A stretch of 64,000 nucleotides of DNA. Source: Thermocrispum municipale DSM 44069 (GTDB lineage Bacteria > Actinomycetota > Actinomycetes > Mycobacteriales > Pseudonocardiaceae). The stretch lies in contig NZ_ATYT01000005.1 of the NCBI RefSeq assembly GCF_000427825.1, forward strand, positions 1 through 64,000, read 5' to 3'. Below the pieces are notes generated by a model. That model was not told the origin of the DNA. It saw nothing but the letters and a program-made list of their open reading frames with translations, and did no database searches. The number at the start of each line of letters is the position of its first letter. The stretch's first letter is position 1. Below are positions 39,025-47,080 of this stretch, piece by piece. Made by a program: the position numbers and the translations under genes.

Positions 39025-40070
39025 CGCGACACTCCCGAAGTCGTGCCCGAAAGCCGCTGCGCCGAGTGCTGTGACTCGGGATGCGGCGTGGGCGAAGAGG
39101 TGGTGTGCGCGGGGGTGTCTGGTCTCCTCCCGCACCCCTGAACTCCGGAAAACCGGCCCTGCGGGGACACGCGATCGCCGACTTTCTTCGCCGCGCGCCC
39201 CGCCAACTCAGTGACAGTGCGTGACAGTGCGGCGGGTCGGGCAGAGCGCTCGGCGGCGGCGGTGATGGTCACGGCGTCGGCCACCTGGGTCGCGACATCG
39301 CCCTCGTGCGGACCGGCGTGCAAGGTGTCGCTGGTGTCGTCGAGCAGGTAGGCGACCAGGCGGTGCTCGGCGCGCAGACGCGCCTTCTTGGCCGCTTGAT
39401 AGGAGAGGTCGCGCTCGGCCGCGGCGTCGGCCAGCGGCACGCCTTCCAGCCGGGTGGAGCCGATGAGTTCGGCCTCGGTGGAAGTGATGGCACCGTCCGC
39501 GACGGCGCGGGCAAGGACGAAGTCCGGGTGGCCCCACGGGGGCGGCGGCATCGTCGAGCGGAACCCGTGTCCCGAGGGCACCGGCGCGTCCAGTGCCTCG
39601 CGCACGGCGGCGTGGCCGGCGCGGTAGGCGGCCCACCTCAGCCGCAACATGACGCGCGGACGACGCAGATCGATCTCGCCCAACTCGGCGACGAACCCGG
39701 CGAGCACCGCGGCGTGGATGTCGCTCGGGTCACCGGCGAACTTCGCCGACAAGGTGGCGGCGATGGAGGTGAGTGCGGGCAGCGCGACTCCGACCGCACC
39801 GACGGTCCAGGCGCCGCCTTCGGTGCGGGCGAGCAGGACCAGGTGGGCCCACGCCGCGTCGCGCAGTGCCTGCGGACAGCGGCGGCGCAGCAGCCGGTCA
39901 CGCAGCTCGTTCAACGGCACCCGCCGTGCCGGGAGACCGGGGAACAACCGGCCGTCCACCGACACCGGGTGCGGCCCGGTGACCAGCCACTCGAACGCCG
40001 CCCGCGCCGCGTCCAGGGGCATGGAGTCGCGCTCGAAACCCGAGCGCGGAAAAGCTTCACGTGAACTCAT
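39015..40070 (-). CDS. HTH protein of the conjugative element (sigma region-4-like)
   Basis: The 351-aa soluble protein's middle part (about 205-255) reads 'SSTEAELIGSTRLEGVPLAD'-like 'TSTEAELIGSTRLEGVPLAD' followed by A-A-A-E-R-D-L-S-Y-Q-A-A-K-K-A-R-L-R-A-E, a helix-turn-helix like sigma-70 region 4. The N-terminal 180 residues are Arg/Ala-rich without known motif; the C-terminal 90 are basic and disordered. It may regulate transfer genes. It overlaps the pilin gene by 10 nt and is the first gene leftward of the divergent control region at 40,071-40,608. Confidence 0.6.
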   Translation of the reverse strand: MSSREAFPRSGFERDSMPLDAARAAFEWLVTGPHPVSVDGRLFPGLPARRVPLNELRDRLLRRRCPQALRDAAWAHLVLLARTEGGAWTVGAVGVALPALTSIAATLSAKFAGDPSDIHAAVLAGFVAELGEIDLRRPRVMLRLRWAAYRAGHAAVREALDAPVPSGHGFRSTMPPPPWGHPDFVLARAVADGAITSTEAELIGSTRLEGVPLADAAAERDLSYQAAKKARLRAEHRLVAYLLDDTSDTLHAGPHEGDVATQVADAVTITAAAERSARPAALSRTVTELAGRAAKKVGDRVSPQGRFSGVQGCGRRPDTPAHTTSSPTPHPESQHSAQRLSGTTSGVSRCA

Positions 40071-40608
40071 GGAATGACTCCCGAAAGCAAGTCGGAATCA
40101 ACGACTTGCCCAGGACGCCACGGCGGGTAGTACCAACCGATTACCAAACTGGTACCGAACTACTACCGCAGAGGTACCGGCGATCATCAACCTCGCCCGG
40201 CAGGCGTCACAAGATCCACATTTAGCGCCCTTATGGATCACCTGGCGAGCGAAAACAAGATCGCAATCGCGATGCCGGTAATACCCCTCTAGCTGGACTT
40301 TCGCCGTCGCGGTACTAGTTCGGTACCAGTTTGGTCATCGCTGTGAGCGCGCCGCCACCCGCTGTCACCGACGATGTTACTCACGATCTCGGCGGGTTCG
40401 GAAAAAGGCGCTCCGACACTTCTCGTGAACCGTCGCCTCTCTTGGCGCGGGCACGCGCGCGCGAACCCTTCCGGCTATTCGAGTGGCTGTGAATCGGGCT
40501 TGAGAAAGTTGCAGGGAGCGTGTCCCCAAAAGGCCCGTATTTCGGAGTTCAGGGGTGTCATCAGCGCCTCACACCGACAGGCGCACCCAGCCTGGCGAAG
40601 GGACACCC
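40071..40608. other. Divergent control region of the conjugative element
   Basis: No gene is seen in these 538 bases. They contain the long inverted repeat 40143-40169/40309-40335 and several extra GGTACC/GGTAC-type words between and around its arms, and are richer in A/T than the flanks. An origin of transfer, a replication control site or a repressor region for the two divergent operons are the options. Confidence 0.55.
40143..40335. repeat. 27-bp inverted repeat with 139-bp spacer
   Basis: The left arm 40143-40169 begins ACCAAACTGGTACCGAAC and the right arm 40309-40335 ends GTTCGGTACCAGTTTGGT; 26 of 27 positions are complementary, and each arm holds GGTACC. The dyad axis is near 40239. 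The high conservation between distant arms indicates binding of one protein at both ends or a structural role such as oriT. Confidence 0.75.
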
Positions 40609-41724
40609 GTGACCCAGTCCGACGACTCCGCCCGCCGCTCGCCCCGACGGCGCACCGACTCCACCCACCCCGCTCCGGCCCGCCCCGGCGTCCGCCGGGG
40701 CGGCGACCGCCGACCGTGGCCGACCGCCCCGACCACCACGCGCGTCAGCCCCGGCAAGCCCGCGACCGACACCGGCCGCACGCGGTCACGCGGCTCGGCG
40801 TCCACCCCGACTCCGGCGACCGTCTGGACCGCCGGCACCGCACCGATCGACCTCGCCGCCACCTGGCCCGCGGCCCTCGTCGAGCGGATCGTCACCTCGT
40901 TCAGCAAGCCCGCCGAACGAGTCGTGCTGCTGGACTGGCCGACGCCCGAGCGCGCCCGTCCGGCGCTCGGTGTAGTTGGTGCCGACGGTGTCATCGACCA
41001 CGCGCCCGGCGCCGAGCCGGACCCCGAACTGGCCGACACCATCGCCGTCATCGAGCGTCTCGACCGCGCCGCGCGCATCGAACGCATCCCCGTCGACCCG
41101 ACCTCGACCGGCCCGGCCTCCCGACCGTTCTGGGCCGACCTCGTCGGCGGCGTGGACCTGGCTCCTGCCACCATCCCCACCGCGCCGGAGGCCACCGTCG
41201 CGGCGCCCGTTCCGGACACGGTGACGAACCCCGGCGACGCTGCCGACCTGATCGTGGCGAGCCTGCCGCCGCACCTGTCCGGCAACCACAGCGCGGACCT
41301 CGTCGCGCTCTACGCGGCACGGCGTCTCCGTGTCGGCGGCATCCTCGTCGTCCTCACGCACTGTGACTGGACGTCCGGTGAACTGACCGACCCGACGGGC
41401 GCTGTGGTGACCGCCGGACAGAACGCCGACCTGCTCTACCTCCAGCACATCGTCGCCCTGCACACACCGGTCCGCGACGGCCGGTTCCACCTCGCAGACA
41501 CGCCGTCCGACGACCACTCCGGCGGTGTCGTCGGTGAGCGCGACACCGACGACACCGACGCGCGCGCACGCCACCGCGCCGCCGTGCGAGGACTGCCCGC
41601 GCCGCATCGGCGCATCCACTCCGACGTCCTCGTCTTCGCCCAGCCGCACGACCACCAGCCGACCTCCGCGGCGTCGCCGAGCGGGCCTGCGAACGCGGAC
41701 TCGCAACCCGAAGACCTCCGATGA
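40609..41724 (+). CDS. Methyltransferase-fold protein, probably inactive paralogue of the downstream MTase
   Basis: The 371-aa protein has a disordered Arg/Pro/Thr-rich lead (about 80 residues), then a Rossmann-like part: 'ADLIVASLPPHLSGNHSADL' in the place of the D/S-P-P-Y box of amino-MTases, then 'LRVGGILVVLTHCDW' and 'LLYLQHIVALHTP', with 'RRIHSDVLVFAQPH' as the last strand. There is no clear AdoMet-binding G-x-G, so catalysis is doubtful. GTG 40609 follows GAAGGGACACCC, nearly the same leader as the next gene; an earlier GTG at 40555 is possible. First gene of the plus-strand operon. Confidence 0.55.
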   Translation: MTQSDDSARRSPRRRTDSTHPAPARPGVRRGGDRRPWPTAPTTTRVSPGKPATDTGRTRSRGSASTPTPATVWTAGTAPIDLAATWPAALVERIVTSFSKPAERVVLLDWPTPERARPALGVVGADGVIDHAPGAEPDPELADTIAVIERLDRAARIERIPVDPTSTGPASRPFWADLVGGVDLAPATIPTAPEATVAAPVPDTVTNPGDAADLIVASLPPHLSGNHSADLVALYAARRLRVGGILVVLTHCDWTSGELTDPTGAVVTAGQNADLLYLQHIVALHTPVRDGRFHLADTPSDDHSGGVVGERDTDDTDARARHRAAVRGLPAPHRRIHSDVLVFAQPHDHQPTSAASPSGPANADSQPEDLR

Positions 41725-41795
41725 CGGCCACGCCCAGGCCCGCGTCGAACGACGACTTCGCCCACCCCGGACCGCACCCCCAGGAAGGCACACCC

Positions 41796-42944
41796 GTGAC
41801 GCACGACGCCACCCAACAGCCCATCGCCGAGCCCTCCACACCGACCGCCACAGCGTTCGGCGACGAGCAGACCCAGCGCATCCCGCGCGCGCTCATCGCC
41901 GCGCTCGACACCCCACCCACCGCTGTGGACAACTCTGTGGACAGCGGCGAGCAGAAGACCGGCGGGGAGCCGCCCGCGGTGTCGGTGTGGACGACCGCGC
42001 AGTCCTCGCCGGCCGCCCAGCGCAAGAACAAGTACACGCCCGAGTCGACCGCGCATCCGGCCAAGATGCTGCCCGAGGTCGTCCGCCACGCCGTCGCCCA
42101 CTACACCAAGCCCGGCGAGTTGGTGCTCGACCCGATGTGCGGAATCGGCACCACCCTCGTCGAAGCCGTCCGGCTCGGCCGCCGCGCGGTCGGCGTGGAG
42201 TACGAACCCCACTGGGTTGACGTTGCGAACGCAAATCTCGACGTCGCGCGGGAGCAGGGCGTCGGCGGTGAGAAGGGGATCGACGCGCGGGTGTTCCACG
42301 GCGACGCCCGCCAGCTCGTGACGCTGCTGCCACCGGAGTACGTCGGGCAGGCGGCGCTGGTGGTGACCTCCCCGCCCTACGGTCCCTCGACCCACGGGCA
42401 GGTGTCGGTCGCGCCCGGCGCGGGGGTGCAGAAGTACCACCACCTCTACGGCAACACCCTCGACCGCGGCAACCTCGCCAACATCGGCCACCACCGGCTG
42501 CTGGCCGGGTTCACGCGCATCCTCGCGGCGCTGCGCACCTTCCTCAAGCCCGGTGGGCACATCGCCATCACCATCCGCCCGTGGCGCGAGCACGCCGAGC
42601 TGATCGACCTGCCCTCGCAGATCCTCGCGTGCGGGCGCGCCGCCGGCCTGATCCCGGTCGAGCGCAACGTCGCGCTGCTCGCCCGCGCCGCCGAGACCGA
42701 CCTCGTGGCCCGCGGGTCGTTCTTCCAGCGCGACTTCATCCGCAAGCAGCGCGAGGCTGGACTGCCCCTGCACCTGATCGCCCACGAGGACGTTCTCGTC
42801 TTCCGCACCGCCCTGCACAAGTCCGTCGGCAGCAGCGCGGCCGGCACGTCGACGGGGAACGTGGTCGACCTCGGGCAGTACCGCTCGGCGCGATCCGCGG
42901 GTGCCGCGCGTGACGGTGCGGGTGAGCGAGGCCAGGCGGCATGA
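41796..42944 (+). CDS. DNA N-methyltransferase (amino-MTase, TSPPY type)
   Basis: The 382-aa protein has the AdoMet-binding motif I 'VLDPMCGIGTTLVEAVRLGR', 'AVGVEYEPHWVDVANANL', catalytic motif IV 'VVTSPPYGPST' and 'LRTFLKPGGHIAITIRPW'. T-S-P-P-Y indicates N4-cytosine or N6-adenine methylation of DNA. It has no linked restriction endonuclease, so it looks like an orphan, protective modification enzyme. GTG 41796 has AGGAAGG 7 nt upstream; ATG 41721, overlapping the previous stop, is the alternative. It overlaps the next gene by 4 nt. Confidence 0.85.
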   Translation: MTHDATQQPIAEPSTPTATAFGDEQTQRIPRALIAALDTPPTAVDNSVDSGEQKTGGEPPAVSVWTTAQSSPAAQRKNKYTPESTAHPAKMLPEVVRHAVAHYTKPGELVLDPMCGIGTTLVEAVRLGRRAVGVEYEPHWVDVANANLDVAREQGVGGEKGIDARVFHGDARQLVTLLPPEYVGQAALVVTSPPYGPSTHGQVSVAPGAGVQKYHHLYGNTLDRGNLANIGHHRLLAGFTRILAALRTFLKPGGHIAITIRPWREHAELIDLPSQILACGRAAGLIPVERNVALLARAAETDLVARGSFFQRDFIRKQREAGLPLHLIAHEDVLVFRTALHKSVGSSAAGTSTGNVVDLGQYRSARSAGAARDGAGERGQAA

Positions 42945-44323
42945 CACGCCGTTCACCGCGCTCGCACCGTGAGCGGGCGGCCCGTCCGCTCACTCTCGTT
43001 CCGGCCCCGGCGGTGACGCCGGGGCCGGGGCGGCGGGCCCGCCCTGTCGCCGGGTCCGATCCGGTCGTGGGCTCGTTGTGCACCGGCTACGGCGGCCTGG
43101 ACCTCGGGGTGCTGGCCGCCCTCGGCGGCGGCCGAATCGCCTGGGTCGCCGACCCCGACCCGCACATCGCTCAGATCCTCGACGCCCGCACACCGGGCAT
43201 CCCGAACCTCGGCGACCTACGGCACATCGACTGGGCCGCAGTCGAGCCGGTCGACGTGCTCGTCGCGGGGTTCCCCTGCCAGGACATCTCCGCCGCCGGG
43301 AAGCGCGCGGGCATCGAGAAGGGAGTCCGCAGTGGGCTGTGGGCCGACATCGTGGCGGGCATTCGCGTACTACGACCCGCGCTCGTCGTGGTGGAGAACG
43401 TCGCCGCGCTTCGCTGGCGCAACGGAGGACTCCACCGTGTACTCGGCGACCTGGCCGAAGCGGGGTATGACGCGCTCTGGCGTAGCGTCCGCGCCGCCGA
43501 CGTCGGAGCCGCGCACCGTCGCGAGCGGGTGTTCCTGCTCGCCTGGTTGCGCGAGCCCGGCCTCGGTCGACGAGGCGGAGATGCTGCCGACGCCGACCGC
43601 GCACGACGGCTCCTCCAATGGCGTCAGCGCCGCCAGCAGGCAGGGCGGTCCGTCCCTGCTGGACCGGCTTCGGTTGTTGCCGACTCCGCGAGCGTCGGAC
43701 ACCGGGACAGCGGGCCGCAGGGCCGGAGCGGGGTTCCGGCCACCGCTGTCACAGCAGGTGCTCCCGCTGGTGGACCCCGAGGCATTCCTGCCCACGCCGC
43801 GAGCGACGGACGGGACGAAGGGCTGTCCGGCGCAGCGGGGGTCCAAGGGCGACCTGATGCTGCCCTCGGCGGTCATCCGCCTGCTCACCCCGCCGGCGCA
43901 CCATCTCGCCGGGGACAGCGAGACCGACGACATCTCGTAGCGGTCGCAGACCCCGACCTCGAGGCGAGTTCGGTATCCGGCGCCGAGTCGATGCCGGTGA
44001 ACTGGGGTGTCTACGAGGCGGCGATCCGCCGTTGGGAAGCGGTGCTGGGCCGCCCGACACCGCACCCGACCCAGCCCGGCAACCACGGCCGCCCGGTGCT
44101 CGCCCCCGCCTTCGTCGAGCACCTCATGGGGCTGGCCGAAGGCTGGGTCACCGACCTTCCGTTGCCCCGCACCGCGCAGCTGCGGGCGCTGGGCAACGGC
44201 GTGGTTCCCCAGCAGGCCGCCTACGCGGTGGCCCTGCTGCTGGCCGACCTCGCCGAACTCCTCGACATCACCACCGACACCGACCACCGGTCGCCGACCG
44301 GGCAGGAGGTGACCGCGGCATGA
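42941..44323 (+). CDS. DNA C5-cytosine methyltransferase with a frame-displaced target-recognition region
   Basis: The N-terminal part has motif I 'SLCTGYGGLDLGVLAALGG', motif IV 'AGFPCQDISAAGKRAG' (P-C-Q), motif VI 'VVVENVAAL' and motif VIII 'AHRRERVFLLAW'; the C-terminal part has 'QLRALGNGVVPQQAAYAVA' (motif X). Between about 43,555 and 43,940 the family-like sequence is in the +1 frame: three 'LPTPxAxD' repeats, 'RATDGTKG' and 'GDLMLPSAVIRLL'. The nominal 460-aa frame there is unrelated Arg/Gly-rich text. Two opposite frameshifts (real or sequencing) are implied, and the encoded enzyme is probably inactive or altered. ATGA overlaps on both sides. Confidence 0.75.
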   Translation: MTRRSPRSHRERAARPLTLVPAPAVTPGPGRRARPVAGSDPVVGSLCTGYGGLDLGVLAALGGGRIAWVADPDPHIAQILDARTPGIPNLGDLRHIDWAAVEPVDVLVAGFPCQDISAAGKRAGIEKGVRSGLWADIVAGIRVLRPALVVVENVAALRWRNGGLHRVLGDLAEAGYDALWRSVRAADVGAAHRRERVFLLAWLREPGLGRRGGDAADADRARRLLQWRQRRQQAGRSVPAGPASVVADSASVGHRDSGPQGRSGVPATAVTAGAPAGGPRGIPAHAASDGRDEGLSGAAGVQGRPDAALGGHPPAHPAGAPSRRGQRDRRHLVAVADPDLEASSVSGAESMPVNWGVYEAAIRRWEAVLGRPTPHPTQPGNHGRPVLAPAFVEHLMGLAEGWVTDLPLPRTAQLRALGNGVVPQQAAYAVALLLADLAELLDITTDTDHRSPTGQEVTAA

Positions 44324-45279
44324 CCACGACCAATCTCGCGGTGCCCGACCCCGGGCCCGCGTTGCGACTGCTGTCCCTGGGCGCAGGAGTGCAGAGCACG
44401 ACCGTGCTGCTGCTGGCGTGTGAGGGCGAGATCCCGCGCTTCGACGTCGCCCTTTTCGCCGACACAGGCTGGGAGCCGCGCGCCGTCTACGCGAACCTCG
44501 ACCGCTTGGCGGCGCACGCCGAGAGACACGGCATCCCGGTGCGCCAAGTCTCGGCGGGGAACATCCGTGCCGACGCCCTCGATCCCCGGCACCGCTTCGT
44601 GTCCATGCCCCTGCACACACTCAACCCCGACGGGTCGCGAGGGCTCGCGAGGAGGCAATGTACTGCGGAGTACAAGATCACCCCGCTGAAGAAGGCCGCG
44701 CGGGAGCTGCTGGGATATCCGCATCCGCGACGTGTGCCGCGAGGGGTCTACGCCGAGCAGGCCATCGGGATCAGCACTGACGAGTTCACGCGCGCGAAGG
44801 ATTCCGGGCTGAGGTTCCTGCGCAACGTCTTCCCGCTGATCGATCTCGGCTTCGACCGGGCCCGGTGCTTGGAGTTCCTCGCCGAGCGAGGCTTCGGGGA
44901 GACCGTGAAGTCAGCCTGTGTCGGATGCCCCTTCCACGGCAACGCGGGCTGGCGTTGGGTGCGCGACAACGACCCGGACGGTTGGGCCGAGGCGGTCGAG
45001 TTCGACCGCGCCATCCGCCACGGCTACCCGCACGCCACCAAGCAGGGGCAGGAGTTGCGCGGGCAGTACTTCCTACACCGCTCCTGCGTTCCGCTGGATC
45101 AGGTGGACCTTGACGCGCCTGCGAAGTCGAGGACCAAGAAGCATCTACGGCTGATCTCTACCGAGTCGGCGCACGGCGTTGAGGAGGACGGCGACCCAGA
45201 TGGTTGCTCGCCGTGGTCTTGTCGGTCCGGCGAGCCGATCGCCGGAACAGGACGCGGACCTGGCGAGCGTGCGGCATGA
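44320..45279 (+). CDS. PP-loop (PAPS-reductase-like) nucleotide alpha hydrolase
   Basis: The 319-aa protein opens with the PP-loop 'LLSLGAGVQSTTVLLLA' (S-x-G-x-x-S-T) and 'ALFADTGWEP', as in PAPS reductases and other N-type ATP pyrophosphatases. Cys sites 'RRQCTAEYKITPLKKA' and 'KSACVGCPFHGNAGW' (C-x2-C...H) suggest a metal or sulphur site. Members are common in actinophages and mobile elements, function unsettled; adenylation chemistry on a nucleobase or sulphur transfer are possible. ATG 44320 has AGGAGGTG 7 nt upstream and overlaps the previous stop. Confidence 0.75.
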   Translation: MTTTNLAVPDPGPALRLLSLGAGVQSTTVLLLACEGEIPRFDVALFADTGWEPRAVYANLDRLAAHAERHGIPVRQVSAGNIRADALDPRHRFVSMPLHTLNPDGSRGLARRQCTAEYKITPLKKAARELLGYPHPRRVPRGVYAEQAIGISTDEFTRAKDSGLRFLRNVFPLIDLGFDRARCLEFLAERGFGETVKSACVGCPFHGNAGWRWVRDNDPDGWAEAVEFDRAIRHGYPHATKQGQELRGQYFLHRSCVPLDQVDLDAPAKSRTKKHLRLISTESAHGVEEDGDPDGCSPWSCRSGEPIAGTGRGPGERAA

Positions 45280-45863
45280 GCGCCGCAAACACGTCATCGC
45301 CTCCCGTTGTGCCGTCACCGTCGAGGCGATCGGGTCGGATGGGCTCACAGCACGCGGGATTCGCCGTGGCGGCGATGGTCGGGTACTTGCTCGCGGTCGT
45401 CGCCGCCAACATCGCCTCGGTGTGTTGGCCGCCGTTCGTCGTCGGTGGACTAGTTGTTCCTGCGGGCACGGTGTTCGCGGGAGCAAGCCTGACGGCGCGC
45501 GACCTCGTCCAGGACAGGCTCGGTGCCCGCGGAGTGGTCATGGGAATCGTGGCCGGGGCGGGACTGTCCGCCGTGTTCGCCTCCCCGCAGATCGCGGTGG
45601 CCAGCGTCGTCGCTTTCACTGCATCGGAGATCGTGGACGCGCTGATCTATACGAGGGTGCGTCACCGCTCTCGCCTGGGAGCTGTCGCGATGTCGAACGC
45701 CGGTGGGCTCGTGGTCGACAGTGTTCTGTTCGTGCCGTTGGCCTTCGGCGCGTTCACGGCCGTGCCCGGACAGCTCGTCGGCAAAGCGGTCGCCACGCTG
45801 CTCACTCTTGCCGCGCTTCGCATCGCGAGCGCGATCGCGTGTCGGGAGGTGACGCGCCCGTGA
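45276..45863 (+). CDS. VUT-family (YhhQ/QueT-like) 7-deazaguanine precursor transporter
   Basis: The 195-aa membrane protein has about six helices: 'AAMVGYLLAVVAANIASVCW', 'VVGGLVVPAGTVFAGASL', 'RDLVQDRLGARGVVMGIVAG', 'VASVVAFTASEIVDALIYTR' and 'GAVAMSNAGGLVVDSVLFVP'. 'ARDLVQDRLG', 'SEIVDALIYT' and 'SNAGGLVVDSVLF' are the VUT/YhhQ signatures. Known members import preQ0, preQ1 or queuine. Coupled to the DpdA-like gene by a GTGA overlap, it likely supplies the base for that enzyme. ATG 45276 overlaps the PP-loop gene stop. Confidence 0.85.
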   Translation: MSAANTSSPPVVPSPSRRSGRMGSQHAGFAVAAMVGYLLAVVAANIASVCWPPFVVGGLVVPAGTVFAGASLTARDLVQDRLGARGVVMGIVAGAGLSAVFASPQIAVASVVAFTASEIVDALIYTRVRHRSRLGAVAMSNAGGLVVDSVLFVPLAFGAFTAVPGQLVGKAVATLLTLAALRIASAIACREVTRP

Positions 45864-46765
45864 AGTTCTACCTGGGAACCCATCAACCATCCTGGCTGGC
45901 GCGCGACCTCGGCGTGCCGTTCCTGGTCAGCCACCGGCGCCTGGCCGGCCGCCGCTCGCTCCCACGCGCGAGTGGCCCGTGGGCGCTGGACTCCGGAGGT
46001 TTCACGGAACTGTCGCTGCACGGCAGATGGCGGACCGACGCCGCCACCTACGTCAAGGCGGTACGCCGCTACGCCACCGAGATCGGCAACCTCGACTGGG
46101 CCGCACCTCGCGACCGCATGACCGAAGACCACGTTCTCGCCCGCACTGGCCTGAGCCTGCGCACCCACCAACACCTCACCGTCGTCGACTACCTCCGACT
46201 GCGCGACCTGGACCCGGAGCTGCCGTTCATCCCTGTCCTCCAAGGACAGTCGATCACTGACTACCACCGGTGCGCGGACATGTACGAAGAACGCGGCGTC
46301 GACCTGGCCGCGCTTCCGTTGGTGGGCGTGGGAAGTGTATGCCGCCGCCAGCACACCGTCGAGGTCGAACGCATCGTGCGCTCGCTGGCCGCCCGCGGCT
46401 ACAAGCTCCACGCCTTCGGCGCCAAGGTGCTCGGCCTCGCTCGGTACGCCGACGCCATCGCCTCCAGCGACTCGGCATCCTGGAGTCTGCGGGGCCGCCA
46501 CATGCCCGGTTGCACCTCCACCCACCGAAGCGAGTCCAACTGCCTGCGCTTCGCGCTGGACTGGCACACCCGGCTACTCGCGACTCTCACTCCCTCGGCA
46601 CCGGCCGAACACCGGCCGGTTGTCGCGCACTCAGTTGCGCCGCCGAGTTCGGCCGTCTCCCGTTTGGTTGACCGACGCCGGATCCACCTTGTCTCCGCAA
46701 GGAATCGCGACCCGCAGGAGCAGTTCGAGCACCACGTGGAACTCGCTTCGCGTCGCGCCGCGTGA
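45860..46765 (+). CDS. DpdA-like tRNA-guanine transglycosylase homologue (DNA 7-deazaguanine insertion candidate)
   Basis: The 301-aa protein is shorter than bacterial Tgt (about 370 aa) but keeps the TIM-barrel landmarks: 'WALDSGGFTELSLHG' (catalytic-base D44), 'IPVLQGQ', 'LVGVGSVCRR', 'HAFGAKVLGL' and 'ASSDSASW' (D204, nucleophile position), then C218...C228 with 'NCLRFALDWH' as zinc-site remnant. This matches DpdA proteins, which exchange guanine for preQ0-type bases in DNA rather than tRNA. GTG 45860 has GGAGGTG 8 nt upstream and overlaps the transporter stop. No preQ0 synthesis genes are in the window. The basic tail of about 60 residues is unique. Confidence 0.78.
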   Translation: MKFYLGTHQPSWLARDLGVPFLVSHRRLAGRRSLPRASGPWALDSGGFTELSLHGRWRTDAATYVKAVRRYATEIGNLDWAAPRDRMTEDHVLARTGLSLRTHQHLTVVDYLRLRDLDPELPFIPVLQGQSITDYHRCADMYEERGVDLAALPLVGVGSVCRRQHTVEVERIVRSLAARGYKLHAFGAKVLGLARYADAIASSDSASWSLRGRHMPGCTSTHRSESNCLRFALDWHTRLLATLTPSAPAEHRPVVAHSVAPPSSAVSRLVDRRRIHLVSARNRDPQEQFEHHVELASRRAA

Positions 46766-47080
46766 CGCCGACCGGTTCGCTCCTGGGGCCAGGAAAGTCG
46801 GCCCACGGACCGTGCCGGACGGTTCGCCCCATCGGGTCCATAGCAAACGTGCCGTACGTGTCTGCTCGGCCCGGAAACGCCGCCCAGTTGGCGCGCGACG
46901 GGACGAATCCGCCTGGGGTAGGGGAATCACCGGGCCTGGGGATTGATCGCCGTAGCGGTGCGACGCGAGTGCCGCGTCGCACCGCGCTTGACCGTCTCGG
47001 GCGTATGGAGCGTGGATACAGCTACGCCGTCGCAGCGGCGGCGCTTCAACACCAAGCGCTGTAAGAGAAAGGAGCGCGAG
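46766..47080. other. Gap before the recombinase genes
   Basis: These 315 bases between the DpdA-like gene and the recombinase module have no convincing gene; small open frames on both strands lack features. They probably carry a separate promoter for the recombinase operon. Confidence 0.4.

Noticed and set aside
36850-39141. 763-codon plus-strand open frame opposite the T4SS genes
   Set aside because: Arg/Gly/Asp-rich antisense frame without features; the minus strand has coherent membrane helices.
41932-41942. DnaA box TGTGGACAA inside the methyltransferase operon
   Set aside because: A single 9-mer in coding sequence is expected by chance.
43332-43940. Separate small gene inside the C5-methyltransferase
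   Set aside because: Its first third is out-of-frame text; only the later LPTPxAxD part is family-like, so it is better explained as a displaced segment of the methyltransferase.
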